A stretch of DNA of 64,000 bases from Isoetes taiwanensis (lineage: Eukaryota; Streptophyta; Lycopodiopsida; Isoetales; Isoetaceae): assembly GCA_021234155.1 (NCBI GenBank), contig JAJEKV010000040.1, positions 12,417,072 through 12,481,071 on the forward strand, in the 5' to 3' direction. Positions 23,038 to 32,598 of this stretch are shown here, piece after piece. Each line of letters opens with the position of its first letter. The first letter of the stretch is position 1. Both the position numbers and the translations under genes were made by a program. The notes under the pieces were generated by a model. The model worked only from the letters and a program-made list of their open reading frames with translations. It made no database searches and was not told the origin of the DNA.

Positions 23038-23398
23038 TAATGTTCTGGGCGTGTGTTTTTACTCAGCCTTTAACGTCCATATATCCGCAGCTTTTGAAAA
23101 CATCACAAGTTAATGCTTGCAAGAATGGCCATTATTTGTATTAACTTTGCATTAAAGGATGGATTTTGTTGTTGCGCATAAGTAAGGGCTGATGTTTTTT
23201 TAGGTCTTCAATGTCCTTGGAAATGTCTAAATTGTATGCAGACCTTGAAAGCTATTGATACAATGTAAGAAGTACTTGCCTCACCATGCTCAATTTGCAA
23301 TTAACAAACATGCATTTGCAATGAAACATGCTTTTGTGGAATTATACTTGTAGAAGGAGAATGACCAACTCATTGCATTTTTTTTTTGTGTGTATTTG

Positions 23399-23662
23399 TC
23401 ACAGGTCCTCCATTTTTTTGTGCAGATCCAGCCAGATCAGAGCCAATTTCCATTCTGAGTTGTAGAGAGGTAGCACGTGGCGACACCACATGCAAAAATG
23501 CGAGCCAACTTCCATTTTGTTAGCATTATATTTCCAAGAGTATATCAAATTAGGAAATGACTTGACTTCTCCAGTCAAAGGTAGCATGACCATGAAGTAC
23601 ATTTGCAAAGAGTTAAATTGACTATAATGTTTGTATGTATGGATGGTTGTAAAATCATCCAT
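23399..23662 (-). other. Unidentified open frame within the Helitron-bounded region
   Basis: An 87-codon minus-strand frame contains LPLTGEVKSFPNLIYSWKYN, CMWCRHVLPLYNSEWKLALI and a C-terminal LDLHKKMEDL. It does not match a family I recognise. It lies downstream, in the minus-strand sense, of the three exon-like segments at 24490-25133 and could be part of the same captured gene. Confidence 0.25.
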
Positions 23663-23943
23663 GTATTATTACATGGTAAGTATTATACATCATATAATAT
23701 GGTAGTTCTATTGTAATCAAAGTGACTTCAATCCAAATAAAACCATCATATAATTTCAATGATGCATGAGAAACGAAATATGGATGCAAAACATAATTTT
23801 AGAATTGTTTAAATACTAAAACCTGTTGTAGCATGTAAGCACAGAATGGTAAGACTCAACTATCATGACTGCCACATGGCAGCACCAGAATAACCCAAAA
23901 TCAAATTTTGTGACCTAAATACACCATATTGTAAAACTAAAGT

Positions 23944-24212
23944 GGAACGTGAAAAAGAAGATAGAAAAGTCCCAAAGCCCAATCTGCCCGAAACTGCATT
24001 ACCATAAACCAAAATCACACTTTGGATCCTTCAAATTCAATTATATAACTCTGCTACGCAGAATCCGTCATGTCCCTCTGGAATGTGAAACAGAAGATAG
24101 AAAAGTCCAAAAGACCAATCCGCCAAAAATTGCATTATCATAAAAACAGAATTACACACTTTGGATCCTTCAAATTCAACTATATAACTCTGTTATGTTG
24201 AATCTGTCATGT
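23944..24212. repeat. Two tandem copies of a 136-bp unit
   Basis: GGAACGTGAAAAAGAAGATA at 23944 and GGAATGTGAAACAGAAGATA at 24080 start two similar segments. Each continues with TTTGGATCCTTCAAATTCAA and ends at GTCATG. Confidence 0.9.
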
Positions 24213-24489
24213 GAGCAACTTAATAGAACTGCAATCATATGTAACAACAGAGATGCAATAGATTGCAGGAGATTTGAACCCCAAATATTCCAAACTAATT
24301 CATTCTCAGAGAGATAAGCATAAACATAGATGCAGCGCACATTCTGTCCCTACATTTTGCAATAGATGGATAAATAAGTACTTCTATCCCTGCACTTTGC
24401 AATAAATTGATACAGTAATTTACAGACATTCAAGGACACTAAGGTTGTTAACATTACAAAATGCTTCAATACTTGCAATATAGACATAC

Positions 24490-25133
24490 CTTGCATCTTT
24501 TGTCCCAATGAAGGCTACATACAGATTTCTGAACTTTGAATACCCCTTCCTCGTGCTGGAGTCTACAAACTCAATCTCTAAAAACTTCAGTCTACTCCAA
24601 AGGTGGCCACAGCTGGCTTTCATACTATAGTTCAGCCAGTGATGAAGTGCCACATGGCACAACCCAGTCACTCATCTAATAATGCATGCAGTGGTACGCA
24701 ATAATTGTGTATGGATCAAATGGTAACATGCATTCAAAAGTATCAAGCCTAACTTGAAAACTAACTTGAAAAAAGGAAAGCATTACATCAAAGAATCAAG
24801 ATTTTGTGCACCTTTAATGCCAGAGGGAATTTGAATCCAGCAAAATTGGAGCATAACCACTCTCAGTAATTTCTTGCAACGCCTATAAGCTGCATCATCA
24901 TGTACATTTTGTTTCATAAATCCTGCATAGAATAGGAACCACCAGCCAGGTTTTTGTGCTGCAAAAAGAAAAGATCAACTGTGGAAACCACAGAAAAAGA
25001 AAGCAAGCAAAAATAAATGGAGAGACATACCAGAGTTCATGAACCAGTTAAAAAATGCAACAAAAAGGGGTTGGCAGCTATTAAGATCTCGTTCTCCAGC
25101 AGGGGATTTCCAAAAATGAAAAGCCTGCCTATC
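24490..25133 (-). pseudogene. Three linked exon-like segments of an unidentified gene (captured fragment?)
   Basis: Three minus-strand segments keep one reading frame across introns with consensus ends. Exon 25031-25133 (after TTTCAG, before GTATGT) contains AFHFWKSPAGERDLNSCQPL. Exon 24812-24958 (after TTTGCAG) contains KPGWWFLFYAGFMKQNVHDD. Exon 24490-24670 (before GTATGT) contains LKFLEIEFVDSSTRKGYSKF and LYVAFIGTKDA. The phases fit: one leftover base joins exon 1 to 2 and 2 to 3. About 143 codons stay open. I do not recognise the protein; the composition suggests a soluble protein with Trp/Phe-rich segments. Location between Helitron ends suggests a captured host gene fragment. Confidence 0.5.
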
Positions 25134-26298
25134 CTGAAACAATAAGACTTCCTGTAAATCAAGAATGAAGTTCTTGAAGCAACTTTACTTCCACAATACA
25201 AATCGAAGCCTATATTTAACCTCAGATCTTTTGAAGAAATAGAAACTATTTTGAAGAAATATATTGTACACAGAAGAACAAAAGACTATCAAATGGTAGT
25301 AGTCTAAAAAATACTCTCAATGATGAACCTTCTAAAGTCTGGACATATCCAATCTCTAGTACTCTAAACTTCTAAAGTACAAATGTATGCAAAAAGAAAG
25401 AACCTTGGCTTTCAAAATGAAATGGGAGAAGCTTATATTGTAGCAGAGCATATGAGTACAGCGCATATCGGTAAAGACCTCTAGCAGCTATTTGTGAAAT
25501 GGCAATAAACTGGTCGATGATCATTCAAGCACTTTGAGCCACGCCGAAATTCAGATGGAAAAGACCAGGAAAAGAGATGCAGAAAAAATTTACATGAATC
25601 TCCACGTTTGAAAACTCCAGCCTTCTCTTATCTGGGCTTTAACAATAGAGCCCCTCTGTGAGCAAACCAGGAACGATAGAAAAAGCTATGGCGGAAATCT
25701 GTGATAAGGAGTCCAAAAAAAATATTGTTGCTAGCAGAGGCTATAAACGCCAAGGATTAGGGAACTGGAATCAAACCTCTGTAAGATCGGAAGAAATCCT
25801 TCACTTCTGCAGATCCGCTGGCCTTTGCAAAATCCATACATGATGTGCTCTGCTTGGCGAACTCTACTTATAAATCCATCCTTTGGTAAATAATGCTAAA
25901 ACGGTAAATATTTGAACATGCTTGTTCAAGAGAGAAAAAAGGAATAGGAATTTTGTTGCTTGATGTGCCATACCAGCGTGAATCAAGAAGTGCGCAGAGA
26001 TGCTAAGAAACCCTAGATTTGCAGCTGCACCTTTGTTGCAGAAGCAACGGGCCAGGCCAAAGGCGCTTGTAAAAGAGTGTAATGCCAAGGCTGTAACGCA
26101 TCCACCGCCACATTAAAAAAAAATAACGTGGGAAAAGTTTTTTGCTTGTCGGATTTTGAATTTCTGATCACAAAATTTCGCTTTTTGGCCAGAGTTTTTG
26201 TCCACAGGCGGCCGGAAAAAAGAGGACACCCACCCCAAACACATTTTAAGTAAGTAGATGATATATCTAGTAATTTAGCTTCGTGGGCCACTCACAAC
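25134..26298. other. No certain gene; possible upstream exons of the minus-strand gene fragment
   Basis: Minus-strand frames such as GLYRYALYSYALLQYKLLPF (about 25420-25500) and MDFAKASGSAEVKDFFRSYR (about 25770-25840) are open and near splice-like sites. Their phases do not join cleanly to the exon at 25133, so I leave them unassigned. Confidence 0.25.
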
Positions 26299-26768
26299 AT
26301 GACACGTGGCATATTTTCTATTGAGACAGGTGAGGATACATTTTGGCATACAACGCCATTTAGATTCAGGCATACATGCAACATTCTAGATCGTCGAATT
26401 GCTGCCACGACGGGCGATGGTTCCACCCCAGAATGTAGACCGGGGTGCCTTTCTTGTCTACAACAGTATGGATCAGGTGACAGTGCCCTAACCTAATAAA
26501 GGCTTTCTTCTTTTAGTTTGAATTCCATGCTATTGATTATTATATCTTAGTGGAGACCCTAGGTGGAAATTTTCTTACCTAGAGGGTGCATGTTGATAAC
26601 ATGTATGCATGTTAACTAATAACATCCATGCTAACTATGGAGGTTGTGCAGGCATGCATGACGATCATTGTGACGATGATGCATATGTGAGAAATGCATT
26701 CTCATCCATATGGTGGCGTCATTCACATCTTCTTTTTTATTTTGTGAGGGCGTTGGGTTTTGTGCCAG

Positions 26769-26806
26769 AGGGAACGCCGCATGTTACGCCGGATGCGGCG
26801 TTCCCT
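26769..26806. repeat. Perfect 14-bp inverted repeat with 10-nt loop
   Basis: AGGGAACGCCGCAT at 26769-26782 and its exact reverse complement at 26793-26806. It is GC-rich within a short GC-rich island. It could form a stable hairpin in DNA or RNA; its role is unknown. Confidence 0.85.
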
Positions 26807-26942
26807 TCCAATTTTTCTATGCCGTCCGTCCCCCTTGCGGGACTCAAGCTGGCCGAATTGAATGCAAAAATTCCCCAGATTGGAGATCTCGAACTAAGGC
26901 GCCAGAAATGAATGAGCTCGAAAATTGAATAGCAAAGTTTGA

Positions 26943-29900
26943 ATGGCATGGTGCACTATACGAAATTGCATCTCCATTGACTCCTCCTCCGTTTCATCCT
27001 TGGTATTTCTGGCTCCTCCGTTTCATCCTTGGTGCCTCCGGTCTCATTTCTGGCGCCTCATCTGGGTCCAATCTTGCAAAGGTAAGCTGAGCTGGGTCTC
27101 ATCTTCCTGCAATCATTTTCTTTTTATGATACTAATGAAGTTTCATTCTTATTCCAGGACTTTCTTGCGTTAGGACGAAGGCTACCGGTGTAATCTTTCC
27201 CTCAGCTAGGTCGGATTTTGGAAGGTGAGTAGATAGCATTGTTTGATCGGGCGCTGAAGACTAAGTTACTGAAAACGTTTTTATTCAGGATCGTTGGGAG
27301 TTTTTCACTTGCTGTTGCTGCTGGAGACCTTCTAGACTTTGGAGTTGCCTTTAAGTCTGGATATTAGACAGTAAAATTCGTCACGAACTCTTATGTTGCC
27401 TTTAAATCTGACGTTTCTGTGAGCTTTTTGATCTGCACATTTAGCTTCTTTAACAGTCCAACATGCAGAGGACTATCAGAGTTTGACATTCAGGGATCAT
27501 AACGGTCTGCATTGTTGGGCCTGCAGCTTACTATTTTCAGGAGGTAAAGTCTTCACGATTTCTTTCATCACTTTCATGTTTTTCCATAAAGATAAAGGAT
27601 TTTTAGGACTTCAACGTTTGTCTCCATTGAATCTCATGAATGTTTCTGTTTGGATGCTCAAAATGAACAGTAGAATTGTAAGATTTCATGCACATCATGG
27701 TAAGTTCTTGCAGCCATGTCCTATACCTCAGTTGACCATGTCCAATCATCACATATTGATTATTTCCATGTTGCAAGTTCTGACCTGAAATTGAATGGAT
27801 TGGTCACACAAAGTTCTGTCTTTTGCTAGATCAGCGTTGAACTGTAAACTTATAGGTTTGATGCATGCATCAGAGTTATTTTACGCCTTCATACAGTTTG
27901 AACCTATGGTAGTATTCCTCAATTCTGGCTTCTCTTAAAGGCCCTCATGTACATGTTCTCTGTATCATGCTGCACCAAAATGAGATCCAGCCTGAGGTCG
28001 GATTTGTGAAGATCTCCTACTAACAACCCTCTCCACTGAGTTTACCTTGGCATTTATCCTTGACAGCTGGTCTAAAATAATGGTGGAAGAAGAACCATGC
28101 ACCCCAGATAGTGTCACTGCGCCTTAGCCAATGTCTACCCTAATATACCCTGCTATAAAATCCGTTCTTTTAACCACCATCACACTTTGCAGAATCTTCT
28201 AAATATTAACCCAGAATGGCTGTCTGTTTCTGCAAGTGTGCGTGGAATACAAATCTCAATATATTTGGCAAAATAGCAATCACTAATGTGTGAGGATGTG
28301 GGACGGAGAGAAAGTATGGCCTTTTCGTGACAGAAGCTTCCCATGGTTTGATTGGTGCATATCTCAATGTTGACTTGACCATCACATTGGCTCATTTCCA
28401 AGACTGCGAAATACCTTAAGCAACTTCCCAGGATGCTACTTGATGTAATTGTATCTCCTGCATGTCCGTTTCCTCAGAGTAATGAACTCATAACCTTGAT
28501 GCTCTGTCAATAGAGTGAATTACTTGATTTAGAATATATGTTGCTAAGGTAGAAACCATAGTAGAGCTTATAACAAAGTTTGAAAAATCATGACACTGCT
28601 GGGCAGTCCAGTATAAGGACTGTCTATTGTCAATGCACGAGTGACCTTGATAGCACTGTTAAGCCTCTCCCTTTCCTCCTCTAGCCTCTCCCTCTGTATG
28701 TTCTCTTACATGATAGATCATGCATGACTTTAACATATGCAACATCTTTTGCCCTGGTATGTTTTATTTGCAAGGTTTAATTCTGGTACACCTTCCACCA
28801 GTGTACACATGTACGTTTTGCATCTGTTCTAGATGTACCAATATACATTTTACAACCTAGAGTGATGAGAAGATGCATTCTCACCATATATTGTTTGGAT
28901 TATGTATTCATGCAAGGTTATTCATGCTACTGCCCATCATATATTTAGGGAAGGCCATCAACCCAATTTAGGAGCTTTTGAAAATAATAGAAACAGTTCA
29001 TGTATTGTCTGATGTTCCAAAACAGCCCTTTCCATGCCAAAGATGTGCATTAGGTTTCTTTGAACCTATGGCTTTTAAGGCTCAATATACCTGCACTCAC
29101 TAGATCATTCAGAGAAACAACTTCAATCATACATCTAGAATCTATTTCTCCTTATGTCAAAAGGATTCGGACCATTTTAGATCTCTTATTTGTTGTGCGA
29201 ATGCAAAACTATCTAATATGAAACATGAGATGCTAAACTTTTGCTGAGCAGTACGACACAACTTCCAGATTTAATATTAAGTTAGCTGTTAAGAAGGTGG
29301 ATCAATCTGTTAAAGCTTGACCCAAATGACCATCTGAAACTTGATATGAAAAGTTGGTTCCTAAGGCATTAAAAGTGAAAAAGAAAGAGGCATCAGACAC
29401 TGTACTTCTTTTGCTATTGTTACACGTGACTTTACGTTATTAGGCAGACATATAATTATCAAAGTTGCAGAACGAATTTGATAGCTGATAGTAAAGTTTA
29501 CTTTTATACAAGTTAAGCATCAAAACTCTAGAATTTGCACCTTTATCTACATTCAGATAGAGTTCGATGATTGAGGTCCCTGAGATGAAAATGTATTTAT
29601 CATATCTTTGATATTGCCTTTATTTTGCATTCAAGCGACATTGGTTGGAACGATTCCACATTTTAAGGGGTGCGATGCGATACGTCATATAGAATGATAA
29701 ACTGGACCCAAGTGCAAAATATGGACCTTGCTCATGTAAGTATGTAGACAATATGTACTCCAACTTCAATCATGATTTGAGATGGAATGACAGCCAAGTG
29801 CTACTTATTATCGCTTCATAAATCATTACATAATGTACATCATTACATAATCATTACATCATTCCCTAAGTCTGATTGTTTGTTTTTCCAGATTCCTTTG

Positions 29901-31100
29901 CCTATTCTCAGCATCAAGCGCTGCTCTACTGCAGCAACATATTTCTGATAGGTAAGATCATGTCCCATATCAATATTTGTGCTATTGCCATGTGAGCCGG
30001 GCTGCTGTTATTAGGTACAATTTAACTATATTTAGCTAGCTAAGTTTTGACAATGGCATCGATTCCATCTATTTGCTAAGAGAACATATCTGAAGGCGTG
30101 TTTATCTTCAAAGATTTTTTCCCTTTCAATTTCTAAGGAGTGTTGTTCATCATAGAAGGTAAACTCTAATTGTTGTGTTGGATTCATTAATTTAATCCAA
30201 ATCTATGATATAGGCTCTAATGAAGTACACACTTAGAAAGCTGTTGTGCAATACCTTCTTTCATGGTCAAGACACCCTCCCCGACGAAATCAATGTCATT
30301 GGGGTCTTGGTCCCAAGGAAATTTTATCTCTATCCTCTCAGATACCCCCGGATCTGGTAACAAATGATCAGGCATACTCCAACTCTTATCCAATGCAGGA
30401 AAAAGCGGTTGGGTTGCCCTTGGGATGTAAATCCATCCAGCAGTTTGAGATAACTTCTGAGGAGACTGAACAACATTCTGATTTATTATTCTTATTGCCT
30501 AAATTGCATAATCCGTCAGCTATGTGAGATATGACAGAGCCCCCGCTTTTCTCCTTCATACTTAGCTTTTCTATTTCATTTTTATTTCTTTCTCTACTTG
30601 CTTCTCCATCCTTTTGAAATCTTTTGAAATCTGACTGCACTTCTATGCATTATTACGGTATCTTCTTTATCCTTTTCATTTTCTATTTTTTTTCCTCATA
30701 ATCAATTCCTGATTCTTCCAGACATTTCTATGCCTTAATATGGCATCTTCTTTATCTAAATTTCCTTGCTGAGGCTATTGCATGGAAGATGTTTTACCTG
30801 GTGGTGGTTGCAATTCCGCTTTAACAAAATTTTGCCTTTCAAAACTGAAATAGATATTGTCCATGTTGCATTGCTGAACTGATATTCTTATATTGTTATG
30901 ACAAGGAGAGATATACAAATCCTTTCTCATGTTTGAGGAAGCTAGAAGAATCCATGGAGGATGGTGTCGGGAGCTGCTTTGTAGTCTTGAAAGTTGGCAT
31001 AACCATACCCGGATATATGCTGCTTCAAACTTTTATGTTTATCCAGGGTTGGTGAAAATATTCTGAAGGCAGAATAAACTATTGGAAGCATTAGAAGCAG
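26943..31100 (+). other. Gene-like interval with splice-site-bounded segments, product unknown
   Basis: From 26960 a C/T-rich segment (two near copies of CTCCGTTTCATCCTTGGT) runs to a donor-like TTGCAAAGGTAAGC near 27080. A segment near 27160-27220 lies between ATTCCAG and GTGAGT. At 30216-30353 a 46-codon frame starts MKYTLRKLLCNTFFHGQDTL and ends YPRIW just at a GTAACA donor. At about 30930-31030 another open stretch reads RIHGGWCRELLCSLESWHNH. The pattern looks like a multi-exon transcript, perhaps mostly untranslated, but the exons cannot be joined with confidence. Confidence 0.25.
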
Positions 31101-32123
31101 ACATGATAGATTTTTGCATTAATATTCACTTGCATTTTAGTTTCCATCCCATGCTACATTTGGTTGGCCTTGAAGATTTGTTAAACGTTTTCTCTTCTTT
31201 GGCATTACATCGCCATTGTTATTTAGAGTTTTCACAAATTTCCAAGCATGGCAAAAGATAATTTTGTAATGACCAAGTTGGTACCTATCTATTTGGAAGT
31301 GACAGGCTTGCTAAGAGTGCTTGAATTACACCCCAAAATTTATTGTGAGCTTCATCATGAATAACTGTGGTCTATAAACTATCACATTTCTCTACATAAA
31401 ATCTTCAAGTTCACAGGTAAAGAATGGATGCAGACTTGAAATAGCTCCTTGAGATAAAGTAGTCATTGCTAGCTTGGGACACCACAAGTTTTCAACCAGC
31501 AATCAGGCATAAGTTTATGTAAACAAGCCATTATCGAAATTGCACATATAAGATTTTCCTTTCTTCCAATTATAACTCATAATTGCACACACTTATCCGA
31601 AAAATCTCTTAATATTTCTCTTATGATTTGGGATTATATTTTTGAAAAGGTTATGCAAGAGATTCTTGGCATATCCCATGCATAGTTTGTAATTCACATG
31701 GTCTATATGTTATTCATAAACCTAGAACCACACATCTATTATGAATCACTCTTAATCTCACAGGACCACATTTATTCCAAGTAAATTTACTCCTTTCAAG
31801 ATGATTCAATTCCGAAAACCCGACTTCCCACTCCAATATTCCACCAACAGTCTAATCGCAATTGTGTAAAGTCTAATCGCAATTGTGTTGATTACACTAA
31901 GATCTACAAACTTTCACAAAATCCTAAACCATTGCAAGCACCAACAAACACCCTAAATTGTATGCAAACCATGCCATCTATCCTATTCCATCCAATGCAT
32001 TCCATTATTCCTACATGTTCCGTGGAGAATAGTTAATGCTCGACTTGCTTAAATTGATCTAAGTTCTTCACAATTTTGGGCTCCACTACAACTAAGAACA
32101 CCATTACATTTTAATCTCTACCG

Positions 32124-32213
32124 TTATGTCTACCCATTCTATGCGTCCATGACTAATGCCGCACCTACAAATATCATTATGTTTATCCATTCTATGCGTC
32201 CATGACTAATGCC
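32124..32213 (+). repeat. Tandem 53-bp duplication abutting the Helitron 3' hairpin
   Basis: The phrase CCATTCTATGCGTCCATGAC with TAATGCC occurs in copies starting at 32124 and 32177. The second copy runs straight into the terminal hairpin at 32211. Confidence 0.9.
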
Positions 32214-32239
32214 CGGCATCGCCGGGCACACGTTTCTAG
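32211..32239 (+). repeat. Helitron 3' terminus (hairpin + CTAG), plus strand
   Basis: Seven-bp GC stem with loop ATC, the spacer ACACGTTT, then CTAG at 32236-32239 followed by T. Confidence 0.8.
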
Positions 32240-32573
32240 TTGTAGTTACAATGTCAGTATGACATAATATGTTGGCATCATAATGCACAATGTGCTATCT
32301 AGTAGAGAAGTATTAGTATGTCTTCCTAATACCATGCAATACCATTAATTTGTCCCACATAGCTACGAAAACTAAAGCATTCTAGTGACCGCATTGAGAT
32401 AGAGAGTATCGACTATGCTTGGGCTCCGTCAAATTGGAAGAAGCTACCAAACACTATCAAGATCGTGTGCTTGTTGGCGAAGCATACGCAACGCTCGTTG
32501 GGGATGCCAGTTAGTGTTTGAAAACTGTCGTTGAAGCAAGTGCGTAAAAAAATGGTCCATAAATTCAGGTATT

Positions 32574-32598
32574 GTCCAAAATTAATGAAATTGTGCTT
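32574..32598 (-). repeat. Right terminal inverted repeat of the 14.3-kb insertion
   Basis: Read on the minus strand it starts AAGCACAATTTCATTA and ends GGAC, the inverse of 18300-18324. The next bases outward, TTTT on the plus strand, mirror those at 18296-18299. Confidence 0.75.

Larger units (their letters stand above)
23008..32239. mobile_element. Region bounded by two outward-facing Helitron 3' termini
   Basis: At 23008-23037, read on the minus strand, the hairpin GCCCGGC-AAC-GCCGGGC is followed by ACACGTTTA, CTAG and a host T. At 32211-32239, on the plus strand, the hairpin GCCCGGC-ATC-GCCGGGC is followed by ACACGTTT, CTAG and a host T. A GC hairpin about 8-9 nt before a terminal CTAG, with insertion next to T, is the defining 3' end of plant Helitrons. 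The two ends share about 28 bp, so they belong to one family, in inverted orientation. This means either two Helitrons whose 5' ends lie inside, or one element with two 3' ends. I cannot fix a 5' TC end. No Rep/helicase frame is visible, so any Helitron here is non-autonomous. Confidence 0.75.
18300..32598. mobile_element. 14.3-kb insertion bounded by 25-bp terminal inverted repeats
   Basis: Inside the last codons of copia pol the sequence is interrupted from 18300 to 32598. Both ends read inward AAGCACAATTTCATTA and continue to GGAC; 22 of 25 positions match. TTTT flanks both sides (18296-18299 and 32599-32602), a possible 4-bp target-site duplication. No transposase frame is visible. The ends do not begin with CACTA, and the duplication is not the usual 3, 8 or 9 bp. 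The inside holds a palindrome family, a MITE, Helitron ends and exon-like segments. It is best described as an unclassified, probably non-autonomous TIR element with later insertions. Confidence 0.7.

Noticed and set aside
26299-26496. 65-codon frame with a CRPGCLSCLQQ cysteine cluster, briefly suggesting a helicase-associated zinc-binding tail (DUF1998-like)
   Set aside because: Too short; only one Cys cluster and no supporting helicase motifs nearby.
26609-26911. 100-codon frame as a small gene
   Set aside because: It crosses the perfect hairpin at 26769-26806, has no domain, and overlaps frames of similar length on both strands.
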